Part shown: positions 33,175-42,231 of the stretch, in pieces | Layout: every line of letters starts with the position of its first letter | How positions within the stretch are numbered: position 1 is the first letter of the stretch | DNA from: Bacteroidia bacterium | Lineage (GTDB): Bacteria > Bacteroidota > Bacteroidia > NS11-12g > UBA9320 | Assembly: GCA_028339355.1 (NCBI GenBank) | Contig: JAOLBX010000011.1 | Coordinates: forward strand, 1 to 51,683 | Length of the DNA stretch: 51,683 nucleotides | Direction: 5' to 3' | Notes under the pieces: generated by a model | The model's database searches: none | Seen by the model: only the letters and a program-made list of their open reading frames with translations | What the model was told of the DNA's origin: nothing | Position numbers and translations under genes: made by a program

Positions 33175-34335
33175 TTAATAGCTATCCTCCACAATCACCT
33201 TGACGGCTTCAGGAGTTACAGCTTTGTGCTCACCAAGAGCTACCCAGCCACGTTCACGAAGAGTCTCGCTTACTTTTTCAGCAGTTCCTTCATATTTATC
33301 TGTATAGTTGCTTAGGCGAGTAGGTATGTCCATAGAGTGGAAGAATGCCTCCGTTTTTTCAATGGCTGCTTTCGCTTTCTCTTCTACCGTACCTTCAGTG
33401 ATATTCCATACACGTTCACCATATTGAGCTAGTTTCTCTTTTTTGTTTCCCAAGAAATGAATGTAATGTCTTGGAGCTATAACAGCAAGTGTACGAGCGT
33501 GATCTATGCCATACAGAGCAGTAAGTTCATGACCTATGGCGTGTATTGCCCAGTCGTTTGGTACACCTTTTTGTATCAATCCATTAAGAGCCATAGTGCA
33601 GCACCACATAAAGTTAGCAGCCGTAGTATAATCGCTTGGGTCTTTCATAAGACTAGGAGCAGTTGCTACAAGGCTACTCATTATGCTTTCTGCAAATCGA
33701 TCTTGCAAGTCTGCACCTATAGGGTAGGTCATGTATTGCTCCATCACGTGAGTAAATGCATCCGTTACTCCATTAGCTAATTGTCGTTGCGGTATACTCG
33801 CTACTACTGTAGGGTCGAGTATGCTAAATTGTGGGAATAATCCTGGTCCGCCCATTCCTCGTTTTTCTCCGAGCTCTCTGCGTGATACTACTGAGCCGCT
33901 ATTCATCTCTGTGCCTGTAGCGGGTAATGTCAAAACCGTTCCAAATGGCATTCCTACTTCTGTTCTTATTCCATTGGCAAGTATATCCCAAGGTTCATCT
34001 CCTTCATACAGAGCTGCCGATGCTAAAAATTTAGTTCCGTCTATCACAGAACCACCGCCTACGGCTAGTAAAAAATCTATCTTTTCCGATTTGATGATTG
34101 CCAATGCATCCAAAAGTACTTCATACTCAGGGTTTGCAGGTATTCCCCCAAACTCTGTGTAGTTATAATGCTTTAGAGCGGCAGTTACTTGATCGTAGAT
34201 TCCATTCTTTTTGATGCTTCCTCCGCCGTAAAGCACAAGGATATTTGCATCTTTAGGAATCTGAGTATTTAGTTTGGCAATTTGGTCTTTACCAAAAAGT
34301 ATTTTAACTGGATTTTGTAGTTCGAAGTTGAGCAT
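33175..34335 (-). CDS. yqhD: NADPH-dependent iron-containing alcohol/aldehyde dehydrogenase (YqhD type)
   Basis: The 386-residue protein aligns with YqhD from its first residues (NFELQNPVKILFGKDQIAKL). It has VLYGGGSIKKNGIYDQV, LLAVGGGSVIDGTKF, LTLPATGTEMNSGSV, the metal-site region DAFTHVMEQY and HELTALYGIDHARTLA. GGGS in the nucleotide site fits NADPH use. YqhD reduces short and reactive aldehydes and is induced by oxidative stress in enteric bacteria. It could clear aldehydes formed in metabolism, but no link to the paa genes is visible. Confidence 0.92.
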   Translation of the reverse strand: MLNFELQNPVKILFGKDQIAKLNTQIPKDANILVLYGGGSIKKNGIYDQVTAALKHYNYTEFGGIPANPEYEVLLDALAIIKSEKIDFLLAVGGGSVIDGTKFLASAALYEGDEPWDILANGIRTEVGMPFGTVLTLPATGTEMNSGSVVSRRELGEKRGMGGPGLFPQFSILDPTVVASIPQRQLANGVTDAFTHVMEQYMTYPIGADLQDRFAESIMSSLVATAPSLMKDPSDYTTAANFMWCCTMALNGLIQKGVPNDWAIHAIGHELTALYGIDHARTLAVIAPRHYIHFLGNKKEKLAQYGERVWNITEGTVEEKAKAAIEKTEAFFHSMDIPTRLSNYTDKYEGTAEKVSETLRERGWVALGEHKAVTPEAVKVIVEDSY

Positions 34336-34381
34336 GATGTAGTTTGTTAAAGGTTAAACGATTGATTCGTAGAATAGTTTC

Positions 34382-35248
34382 TTATTCCTCCTCCAAAATA
34401 TCTCTTACATTGATAGCTACCCTATCGCACATATCATCCAGAGGTAAATCCGTATCGTCCGTTCCAAAAGGGTCTTCAATTTCTTCTGTCAGTTGCTCCA
34501 TACTTACCAAAACATAAAAGATAAACACCGAGATAAGCACGGTACCGTAGCCAAATGCAGTAACAAAACCCAATGGTAGAGTTATAACGTAGATAAAAAT
34601 AAATTTCTTTAAGAATACTTTATATGAAAAGGGCATCGGAGTGTATTTTATTCGTTCACATGCACCTGCAGAAGCTATATAATCATTCAGATTAAGAGTT
34701 AAATATTCATTCTCAGAAACCCTACCTTCTCTCATCATCTTAATGAGGTGTTGGTATATCCATTTAGAAACTTGGGTGGGCTTATGTGAAGATGCGAAGA
34801 ATTGCTTGGTTTCCTTTTCTGTTATATCATTTTCCAGTTCAAATTGTTCTGCTCTTAGATGCCATTTAAGTGTATAGACGAAGTTTGGAATCATGTGTTG
34901 GAAAAATTATTTGTCTTCTTTACTGGCATTTGATCCAGCTATTTTTATCGCAAAGTTTCTAGAATCATTGATGATATCGCCCCAGCGTTTTCCTCCTTCC
35001 CACCATCGCTCATAAGCTGTGTTTTTTCTAAATACTAGCAACAATGAAAGTGCGAAGCCGATCAATTAGAAGACTGAAACGGCGTTTTCTAAGTGATGTA
35101 GTTTTTCGAAGTAGTTGAGTTCTAGATAAACTACTGCAAATGTGAACGCGGTGAGCATCAACATTTCGGGAAACAAAGTAGCTAACGTTTCTTTTTTTGA
35201 AAGTTTAAAAATCTGGATGAACCAAATACTTGATTTGTTTAATGCCAT
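34382..35248 (-). pseudogene. Bestrophin-like chloride channel gene broken by two in-frame TAA stops
   Basis: A single 288-codon frame encodes a full-length bacterial bestrophin, but TAA codons interrupt it at 35066-35068 and 34907-34909. The piece between them reads LIGFALSLLLVFRKNTAY then ERWWEGGKRWGDIINDSRNF, the family core. The last piece contains the C-terminal domain (MIPNFVYTLKWHLR ... ). No frameshift is present. Either stop could arise by one base change. The gene is therefore recently inactivated, or the consensus sequence has two errors. A TAATTTTG element lies 7 bp before the ATG. Confidence 0.85.
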
Positions 35249-35255
35249 AAGCCAT

Positions 35256-35263
35256 CAAAATTA
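35256..35263 (-). promoter_or_regulatory. -7 promoter element TAATTTTG of the bestrophin pseudogene
   Basis: This is an exact consensus match on the minus strand, 7 bp from the ATG. The promoter appears intact although the gene is broken. Confidence 0.45.
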
Positions 35264-35298
35264 AATTAAAATCTCAACTTGACTTTAGACGGAGGAAT

Positions 35299-37224
35299 AT
35301 GTTACTTCGCCAAATGTCAAATTTTATAGCCAGCAGTGAAGCTCAATACGAGGACTTGTATAAGCAGAGTACAGAAGATCCAAAGAAGTTTTGGAGTGAT
35401 TTTGCAGAGCAGGAATTTGTGTGGCACAAACAATGGGACAACTTACTCGACTATAAACTAAGCTCGGATGCCAATGATCTTGGGGTAAAATGGTTTGAAG
35501 GGGCTAAGCTTAACATCACAGAAAACTGTATTGACAGGCATTTGGCTGCTAAGGGCGAACAAACAGCCATCATTTTTGAAGCAAATGACCCAAAAGAGGA
35601 AGCACTACACATTACTTATAGTGAGCTAGCTAAAAATGTAAACAAAACGGCCAATATGCTCAAAGCAAATGGAGCAAAAAAAGGAGACAGAATCTGTTTG
35701 TATATGCCAATGACTCCTGAGCTCGCTTATGCGGTTCTTGCTTGTGCTAGGATAGGTGCTGTACACTCGGTAGTGTTTGCGGGTTTTAGTGCTAAAAGCT
35801 TGAGCGATAGGGTAATGGATTCAAAGTGTAATCTAGTACTCACAGCAGATGGAGGCTATAGAGGGAACAAAATAACCTCACTAAAAGAAATAACAGACGA
35901 GGCACTTATGAGCTGCGATTGTGTAGAAAAAGTGATAGTACTAAATCGTACCAATAGCAAAATAGCGATGGAGTACGGTAGAGACGTTTGGTGGCAAGAG
36001 GAGTTTGCCAAGGCAAGTGATGTATGCCCAGCAGAGATAATGGATGCAGAGGACATGCTCTTCATACTATACACTAGCGGTAGCACAGGAAAGCCCAAAG
36101 GAATGGTGCATACCTGCGGCGGATATATGGTCTATGTCAACTATAGTTTTAGAAATGTGTTCCAATACGAAGAAGGCGATATATACTGGTGTACTGCTGA
36201 CATAGGTTGGATTACCGGTCATAGTTATATTGTATATGGACCGCTCAGTGCAGGAGCTACTACCCTCATGTTTGAAGGGGTACCGAGCTATCCAGATATG
36301 GGTCGATTTTGGGAAGTAGTAGAAAAACACAAAGTCAATATTTTTTATACGGCACCTACGGCTATTCGTTCGTTGGCTACGTGCGATATGAGATTGGTGA
36401 CCAAGCACGACCTGAGTAGCCTAAAAACACTAGGAACGGTAGGAGAACCGATAAATCTAGAAGCGTGGGAATGGTATGATGAGCATATAGGCAAAAAGAA
36501 TTGTCCCATAGTAGATACGTGGTGGCAAACAGAAACCGGAGGAATAATGATAACAAGTCTAGCAGGTGTCACCAAAGATATACCAACGTATGCTACACTT
36601 CCACTGCCGGGCATTCAGCCGTGCTTAATGGATGAAAGCGGCAATGAAATAACAAGTGCAGAAGGAGAAGGCAGACTATGCATCAAATATCCTTGGCCGA
36701 GTATGGCAAGAACGATCTATGGAGATCATCAGCGATATGCAGATACGTATTTCAGTTCGTTTGCAGGTAAGTATTTCACTGGAGACGGAGCTAAGAGAAA
36801 TGCAGAAGGCAATTATAGAATCACTGGAAGAGTAGACGATATAGTCATAGTAAGTGGTCATAATCTCGGTACTGCTGAAATAGAAAATATTATAAATGAA
36901 CATGAGCTTGTGGCAGAAAGTGCTGTAGTAGGATACCCGCACGATGTGAAAGGAAATAGTATTTATGCATTCGTTACGCTAAAAGGGACAAGTGAATCGG
37001 GAGCGGTGACTCGTGAGATAAGAGAGCTGGTAGCTAAGACTTTGGGTCCCATCTGTAAGCCCGAAAAAATACAAATTACCACTGGACTTCCAAAGACTAG
37101 AAGTGGTAAAATAATGCGGCGAATTCTTCGTAAAATAGCAGCTGGTGATTTTGAGAACCTGGGAGATATATCTACACTGCTAAATCCAGAATGTGTAGAG
37201 GAGGTGATTAAGGGGAGGGTGTAA
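35299..37224 (+). CDS. acs: Acetyl-CoA synthetase (acetate-CoA ligase)
   Basis: The 641 residues give the full Acs length. An N-terminal WFEGAKLNITENCIDRHL region is followed by the adenylation motifs YTSGSTGKPKGMVHTCGGY, DIGWITGHSYIVYGPLSAGAT, WWQTETGGIM and RTIYGDHQRYADTYF. The C-terminal PKTRSGKIMRRILR holds the lysine that is acetylated in regulated Acs enzymes. It activates acetate to acetyl-CoA via an acyl-adenylate. ATG 35299 is preceded by GGAGG, an unusual Shine-Dalgarno-like site here; a second ATG five codons later is possible. Confidence 0.96.
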   Translation: MLLRQMSNFIASSEAQYEDLYKQSTEDPKKFWSDFAEQEFVWHKQWDNLLDYKLSSDANDLGVKWFEGAKLNITENCIDRHLAAKGEQTAIIFEANDPKEEALHITYSELAKNVNKTANMLKANGAKKGDRICLYMPMTPELAYAVLACARIGAVHSVVFAGFSAKSLSDRVMDSKCNLVLTADGGYRGNKITSLKEITDEALMSCDCVEKVIVLNRTNSKIAMEYGRDVWWQEEFAKASDVCPAEIMDAEDMLFILYTSGSTGKPKGMVHTCGGYMVYVNYSFRNVFQYEEGDIYWCTADIGWITGHSYIVYGPLSAGATTLMFEGVPSYPDMGRFWEVVEKHKVNIFYTAPTAIRSLATCDMRLVTKHDLSSLKTLGTVGEPINLEAWEWYDEHIGKKNCPIVDTWWQTETGGIMITSLAGVTKDIPTYATLPLPGIQPCLMDESGNEITSAEGEGRLCIKYPWPSMARTIYGDHQRYADTYFSSFAGKYFTGDGAKRNAEGNYRITGRVDDIVIVSGHNLGTAEIENIINEHELVAESAVVGYPHDVKGNSIYAFVTLKGTSESGAVTREIRELVAKTLGPICKPEKIQITTGLPKTRSGKIMRRILRKIAAGDFENLGDISTLLNPECVEEVIKGRV

Positions 37225-37667
37225 AATGGATACACATAGTCTTATCTCATAAGGAACTAAATTAGCTTACATCATTTCACATGGTCCGCTGATAAATCAG
37301 TCAATCGTGAAGTAGTACATGAACGATTGTAAGTTTTGGTTAAGCTTCTTTGTTTACTGGAATTAATATAGGGTCTATATTGTACGGTTGGATTAGGTGC
37401 CGTTAGCTAGTTGCTTGCAGTCTTCTTAATAGTCTTAATTTTTGGGTTAGGGATAAGATTTGCCTAATTGTGGTATCTGAATAAGTTCATATGATGGTGC
37501 TTAAAGGTTAGGCTAAAGCCAAAAATATCATCACGCTTTGGAGCGAGGCTAAAGCCTCACCTAATTGATTTTTATTCGGAATAGCGGGAAGAAATTTAAT
37601 TACAATGAGAAGTATCGCAGTGCCAACAAATAGTCCAAAACGTGTCTTTAGCCTAATTGAATGGGCA
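37225..37667. other. 443-bp gene-free region between acs and threonine aldolase
   Basis: No credible coding frame is seen. A 7-bp hairpin (CAATCGT/ACGATTG at 37302-37329, 14-nt loop) may end acs transcription. A repeat pair with GGCTAAAGCC lies at 37505-37562. The rest is featureless AT-rich sequence. Confidence 0.6.
37505..37562. repeat. REP-like inverted repeat with two GGCTAAAGCC copies
   Basis: GGCTAAAGCC occurs at 37511-37520 and 37547-37556. The outer bases extend the match as an inverted pair: AGGTTAGGCT on the left and AGCCTCACCT on the right, imperfect over 16 nt with a 26-nt centre. The decamer is itself nearly palindromic. Short repeats of this type are scattered in Bacteroidota intergenic regions. 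Confidence 0.5.
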
Positions 37668-38699
37668 CTATTTCAACCTCACAATCTTATCAATCAAAGT
37701 ATCTATGCTACTCTTATTCGTAGCCCAACTCGTAATCAATCTTATAGCAGAATGCTCTTCATCTATCTTTCGCCAATGGTGAAAACTGAAGTTTTGAGAA
37801 AGCTGAGATATTTGATTGATGTGTAGAATAGGAAAAATCTGATTGGTGGTAGTTTCTGCCCAGAAGGAAATGTCTTTTTCAATAAAAGTCTGCTTTATTT
37901 TCATTGCTTGTTCGTTAGCATATTTTGCTAGATCAAAAAACAAATCATCCTTAAATAATTCTAAAAACTGCAATCCCAAAATTCTTCCTTTGCTAAGCAT
38001 AGCTCCGCGTTGTTTTATATGAAAAGCAAAGTCTTCTTGAATTGCTGAGTGAGCAATCACAATGGCTTCACCTAAAAGAGCTCCATTCTTAGTCCCACCT
38101 ATCCAAAACACGTCGGTAAGCAGGGCAATATCTTCTAAACTCAAATCACTGTCTTCTGCCATTATACCTTGTCCTAATCGTGCTCCATCCATAAATAAGT
38201 ACAAGTTATTTGCTTTGCAAAAATTTGAAAGTTCGGTCAATTCATTTTTGGTGTAGATGGTTCCCATTTCTGTAGAGTGTGAGATGTACACCATTTTTTG
38301 CTTGAGCACGTGAGGCTTATTGCTATGGCCGTCTAACACTTGCTGAACTTGTGTAGGAGTTAGTTTTCCGTTAATTCCTTCTATAGCATTTATCTTATGT
38401 CCTGTGGCTTCTATGGCTCCAGTTTCGTTGGTGTAGATATGTCCTGTATTGGCTGCTATTACACTTTCGTGAGGTCGCAAGCTTGCAGCTATTACGAGCA
38501 TATTGGCTTGTGTCCCACCGCTCACAAAATGCACTTTAGACTGAGGAGCATTTGCTTTTTGCAAGATTAGGTCTGCTGCTCTTTGACAATACTCATCAGT
38601 GCCATATCCATCTTGTTGTACGGTATTGGTATGAGACAGAGTCTCCAATATTCTCGGATGACACCCTTCGGAATAGTCGTTTTTGAATGAAATACTCAT
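37668..38699 (-). CDS. Low-specificity L-threonine aldolase (PLP-dependent)
   Basis: I start at ATG 38699 (MSISFKNDYSEGCHPRILETL). A GTG at 38717 would add six residues. Motifs include NDYSEGCHP, QDGYGTDEYC, FVSGGTQANM, MDGARLGQG (residues 170-178) and the PLP lysine in WIGGTKNGALLGEA (Lys204). The family cleaves threonine or allo-threonine to glycine and acetaldehyde. A threonine 3-dehydrogenase gene lies 10 kb away, giving two threonine breakdown routes. The start is preceded by TATTATTG and an inverted repeat TTGTGT/ACACAA. Confidence 0.9.
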   Translation of the reverse strand: MSISFKNDYSEGCHPRILETLSHTNTVQQDGYGTDEYCQRAADLILQKANAPQSKVHFVSGGTQANMLVIAASLRPHESVIAANTGHIYTNETGAIEATGHKINAIEGINGKLTPTQVQQVLDGHSNKPHVLKQKMVYISHSTEMGTIYTKNELTELSNFCKANNLYLFMDGARLGQGIMAEDSDLSLEDIALLTDVFWIGGTKNGALLGEAIVIAHSAIQEDFAFHIKQRGAMLSKGRILGLQFLELFKDDLFFDLAKYANEQAMKIKQTFIEKDISFWAETTTNQIFPILHINQISQLSQNFSFHHWRKIDEEHSAIRLITSWATNKSSIDTLIDKIVRLK

Positions 38700-38780
38700 T
38701 GTGTGAAGTTTAAACACAATAATACCTTAAGCATATGAAAAAGAACGCATCTATACGTTCAGAGTTTTAACGCTTTCAGT

Positions 38781-39230
38781 TTACTCAGCTTCCACAGTCC
38801 TTTTTGACTTGCGGTAGGTGAAAGAATTGTAAATGTTTCTACGGGCAAAACGCTGCATTTTATCAGCATTCACAAGCTTCGAAAACAGGTTTTTATTTAC
38901 CCCAAAATACTCATAAGTAGCACCGTCCGTAAATGAAACTTCTAATAACATGCTTTTGTGCTGAAGATCATCTATTGACGCATTGGTAATCGTATCGGTA
39001 TACTCATCTAACCCTTTTGCAACGGTTTCCGGAGCTATACTTTTCAAAAATGCATAACCATCAGTAATCTGACGACTCATTTCTTCAGCTTCTTCTTTTT
39101 GAGTATCGTCAGCAGTATGCTTGTCTGGATGCCATTCCTTTACTAGGTTTCTATACGATTTTTTTAGCACAGCTAAATCTATATCTCCTTCTACGTTAAA
39201 AAGCTTTTTGTACTGATTGATGCGTTTCAT
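38781..39230 (-). CDS. J-domain protein fused to a C-terminal KTSC domain
   Basis: The 149-residue protein has an N-terminal J domain (KLFNVEGDIDLAVLKKSYRNLVKEWHPDKH), with the HPD tripeptide at about residue 34, which is needed to stimulate Hsp70. The C-terminal ~60 residues (LEVSFTDGATYEYFGVNKNLFSKLVNADKMQRFARRNI) resemble the KTSC domain, whose function is unknown. It would act in the cytosol as a DnaK co-chaperone. TACCTTTG lies 11 bp before the ATG. Confidence 0.83.
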   Translation of the reverse strand: MKRINQYKKLFNVEGDIDLAVLKKSYRNLVKEWHPDKHTADDTQKEEAEEMSRQITDGYAFLKSIAPETVAKGLDEYTDTITNASIDDLQHKSMLLEVSFTDGATYEYFGVNKNLFSKLVNADKMQRFARRNIYNSFTYRKSKRTVEAE

Positions 39231-39241
39231 TATTGAAGTTG

Positions 39242-39249
39242 CAAAGGTA
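39242..39249 (-). promoter_or_regulatory. -7 promoter element TACCTTTG of the J-domain gene
   Basis: This is an exact consensus match on the minus strand, 11 bp before the ATG. The same element occurs ahead of panD and of the 43889 hydrolase. Confidence 0.45.
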
Positions 39250-39284
39250 AAGCTATATTGCTATAGATTGTCTATCTAAATTAG

Positions 39285-39292
39285 TAGGTTTG
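39285..39292 (+). promoter_or_regulatory. -7 promoter element TAGGTTTG of the DUF5916 gene
   Basis: This is an exact consensus match. A possible TTG start at 39290 lies inside this element and is therefore rejected in favour of TTG 39302. Confidence 0.45.
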
Positions 39293-39301
39293 CACGACAT
39301 T

Positions 39302-41494
39302 TTGAGAGGGATATTTTTAGGCATATTTACCGGTTTATTTTTAGCTGTTTTGGCTCAAAAACCTGTGCCATCGATGAGCATTCATAAAACTGCTGAAAAA
39401 ATAAAAGTGGATGGTAGGCTAGAAGAGGCAGTATGGCAAAATACTAATAGGGCCAGTGATTTTTATATCAGTACACCCATTGATACAGCATATGCCGAAA
39501 CCAAGACTGAGGTTATGGTAACCTATGACGACAAGAATCTCTATGTAGCTGCAATATGCTACGACGAGATAGAAGGAGACAATATCATTCAAAGTCTCAA
39601 AAGAGATTTTTCATACCCTAGGACGGATGCTTTTTCCGTTATTATAGACCCGTTCAATGACAAAACCAATGGATTTAGTTTTGCGGTGAATCCCAAAGGA
39701 GTGCAACGCGAAGGTGTTATCCAAGGAGGTGGCGGTTTTGGTGTCACTACAGCTTGGGACAATCTCTGGTATTCGGAAGTCACCTTGGGACAAGGTAAGT
39801 GGTTTGTAGAGATTGCTATACCATTCAATAGTATTCGTTTCAAAGAAGGAGGAACAGAATGGAGTATAAATTTTACTAGAAATGACCTTAAGCGGAATGA
39901 GTCGTCTTCTTGGGCGGCAGTACCCAGAAATTTTAACATAGCAACATTAAACTTCTGCGGGAAGCTCATTTGGGATAAACCACTACAAAAATCCAAAAAG
40001 TATGTTGCTATTATCCCATATCTAAGCGGTGGTATCAGCAAAAACTATGTAACCTCTGAAGATGTGAAACCAATAGGAAATGGTGGAGTAGATGCTAAAA
40101 TAGCGGTTACGTCATCGCTTCAGCTAGACCTGACTGTTAACCCAGATTTCTCTCAAGTAGAAGTAGATAGACAACAGACGAATCTGAGTCGTTTCAGTTT
40201 GTTTTTTCCAGAACGACGAAACTTTTTTATTGAGAACAGCGACTTATTTTCCAATTTCGGATTTAGTCAGATACGCCCATTTTTCAGTAGACGAATAGGC
40301 TTAAAAAATGGCAATGCAGTTCCAATACTTGGAGGTGTGCGTCTGAGTGGTAAAATTGGAGATGATTGGAGAATCGGTGTCATGAATATGCAAACCGATC
40401 GTACTTCACTAGGATTAGCTCAGAATTATAGTGTGGGGGCAGTCCAAAGGCAAGTAGGAAAAAGCTCGAACCTATCATTCATTGGGGTGAATCGTTCTAC
40501 TATCAAAAAAGGAGAGTTTGTAATCAAAGATCACAATAGAATGCTAGGTAGTGATTTTAATTTTGCTTCGGCAGATCGAAAACACGCGGGCAAGGTATTT
40601 TTCCATAAAAGCTTTAGCCCAGATAAATCGGCCGATGATTATGCTCACGCATCATGGTACATCTATTCTACTGGCAGTTTTCGGGCTAAGTGGAATCATG
40701 AATATGTTGGAGAAAACTACAACGCTGCGGTAGGTTTTGTCCCTCGTGTAAGAAGGTATAATCCGATTTTGGACAGTGTAGAACGAAAGGGGTATTGGAG
40801 ATTAGAACCATTGATTAGGTATAAGTTCTTTCCCGAAAAATCCAGTCATATAATCTCTCATGGACCTCAGATATATCTTAACCGCTATACGGATAAGGAC
40901 TATAAACTTACTGACAATCAATTGGCGTTTAGCTACCAAGCACAATTCAAAAACACAAGTGAAATTGAGCTTTCATATAGACAATGGTTTACGCACTTGT
41001 ATTTTGATACCGATGTCACATTTACGGATACTACAGCCATTCCTTCAGGTGATTACAAGTATGATAATATACGTATTGACTACTCTACCAATCCTCGAAA
41101 AAAACTGAACGGGGAGGTGACTTCTATATTTGGAGAGTACTACAATGGCTTCCGAAATAATGTCAAGTTGGGCTTAAACTATAGAATGCAGCCTTGGGGT
41201 ACTTTTGGTTTAAGTTATAATTACAATAGCATCAATATGCCTCAAATAGAGAATGATGTAAAGATAAATTTAATAGGAGCTTCGGCAGAAATGTCATTTA
41301 CCAAAGGAATCTTCTTTACTACCTTTTTTCAGTACAATACACAAGCGGATAATTTCAATATAAACTCTAGATTGCAGTGGAGATTTAGACCACTATCAGA
41401 CTTTTACTTGGTATACTCAGAAAACTATGAAACGCTAGATTTAGGTGTAAAGAATAGAGCACTAGTGCTCAAGCTTATTTACTGGTTTCAGTAA
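39302..41494 (+). CDS. DUF5916 outer-membrane protein with N-terminal carbohydrate-binding (CBM9-like) domain
   Basis: About 730 residues. A signal peptide (RGIFLGIFTGLFLAVLAQ) precedes a CBM9-like domain (IKVDGRLEEAVWQNT ... FSVIIDPFNDKTNGFSFAVNPKGVQ). DUF5916 follows, including VNPDFSQVEVDRQQTNLSRFSLFFPERRNFFIENSD, which is diagnostic. The rest has alternating strands of a large outer-membrane barrel ending in WFQ. The start is TTG 39302 because the other in-frame TTG lies within the promoter element. The family's function is unknown; binding or passage of glycans or peptides is often suggested. Confidence 0.88.
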   Translation: MRGIFLGIFTGLFLAVLAQKPVPSMSIHKTAEKIKVDGRLEEAVWQNTNRASDFYISTPIDTAYAETKTEVMVTYDDKNLYVAAICYDEIEGDNIIQSLKRDFSYPRTDAFSVIIDPFNDKTNGFSFAVNPKGVQREGVIQGGGGFGVTTAWDNLWYSEVTLGQGKWFVEIAIPFNSIRFKEGGTEWSINFTRNDLKRNESSSWAAVPRNFNIATLNFCGKLIWDKPLQKSKKYVAIIPYLSGGISKNYVTSEDVKPIGNGGVDAKIAVTSSLQLDLTVNPDFSQVEVDRQQTNLSRFSLFFPERRNFFIENSDLFSNFGFSQIRPFFSRRIGLKNGNAVPILGGVRLSGKIGDDWRIGVMNMQTDRTSLGLAQNYSVGAVQRQVGKSSNLSFIGVNRSTIKKGEFVIKDHNRMLGSDFNFASADRKHAGKVFFHKSFSPDKSADDYAHASWYIYSTGSFRAKWNHEYVGENYNAAVGFVPRVRRYNPILDSVERKGYWRLEPLIRYKFFPEKSSHIISHGPQIYLNRYTDKDYKLTDNQLAFSYQAQFKNTSEIELSYRQWFTHLYFDTDVTFTDTTAIPSGDYKYDNIRIDYSTNPRKKLNGEVTSIFGEYYNGFRNNVKLGLNYRMQPWGTFGLSYNYNSINMPQIENDVKINLIGASAEMSFTKGIFFTTFFQYNTQADNFNINSRLQWRFRPLSDFYLVYSENYETLDLGVKNRALVLKLIYWFQ

Positions 41495-41500
41495 GGCACA

Positions 41501-42199
41501 CTACCCTTCTATTATAAAAATAGTAGGCTTTTTATGCAGCTCGATTTCGCGTGGTTTCCATTCAGATACAGGTTTGGATATAATGGTTTCCTTCCCTTCT
41601 TTTTCTATGTCTACTGCCACACATAGTTTAGTGTCATTTTGAAGATTTTTTATTAAAAATTCTAAGAACTGATTGTTGCGGTAAGGAGCTTCCATAAAAA
41701 TCTGAGATGACTTGCGAGAGTGAACTTCCATATCCTTAAGAGCACTCATTCTATCCCTATTGTCTATTGGGAGATACCCATTAAATTTAAAATTCTGACC
41801 ATTGAACCCACTTGCCATTAGTGCTAAAAATATAGATGAGCTGCCAGAAAGAGGAACTACTTGGACACCTTTGCTATGGGCGTATTTAGCCACTTCACTT
41901 CCTGGGTCAGCGATGGCAGGCAGACCTGCTTCTGAGAGTACGCCGATACTTTGAGTTCCTATATGTTCATTAAAAAACATCTTGAAACCTACATAATTAT
42001 TATGCTTATCTAGTTCTACAAACACAAAATCATTTTGAGGTGTAGGGTGTTGTATTGCTTTTAAAAAGGCACGAGCCGTTTTTTCACGCTCTACTATGAA
42101 ATGGGTAATCTTGTAAGTATGTTCCAAAGTTCTCTTTGGGAGATATTCCTTATCAAACTCTCCTATAAAATTTGGTACTAGGTACAGTGTTTTGCTCAC
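41501..42199 (-). CDS. SAM-dependent methyltransferase of the RsmI (tetrapyrrole methylase) family
   Basis: The 232-residue protein has the tetrapyrrole-methylase fold of RsmI: LYLVPNFIGEF, IGVLSEAGLPAIADPGSEVAKYAHSKGVQVVPLSGSSSIFLALMASGFNGQNFKFNGYLP and FMEAPYRNNQFLE. RsmI 2'-O-methylates C1402 of 16S rRNA. This form is shorter at the N-terminus than Escherichia coli RsmI and belongs to a Bacteroidota subgroup, so the exact target is not certain. The start is GTG 42199, preceded 4 bp upstream by TAATATTG. Confidence 0.85.
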   Translation of the reverse strand: MSKTLYLVPNFIGEFDKEYLPKRTLEHTYKITHFIVEREKTARAFLKAIQHPTPQNDFVFVELDKHNNYVGFKMFFNEHIGTQSIGVLSEAGLPAIADPGSEVAKYAHSKGVQVVPLSGSSSIFLALMASGFNGQNFKFNGYLPIDNRDRMSALKDMEVHSRKSSQIFMEAPYRNNQFLEFLIKNLQNDTKLCVAVDIEKEGKETIISKPVSEWKPREIELHKKPTIFIIEG

Positions 42200-42231
42200 A
42201 TTGCAATATTAGAAATACTTTAATCATCACA

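Noticed and set aside
29470..35068. Possible stop-codon reassignment, because TAG and TAA occur inside conserved genes
   Set aside because: TAA, TAG and TGA all end other intact genes in the window at the expected positions, so the broken genes are better explained by mutation or base errors.
37605..37826. Rightward frame of 73 codons overlapping the end of the threonine aldolase gene
   Set aside because: It is antisense to a strongly supported gene over most of its length and has no recognisable protein features.
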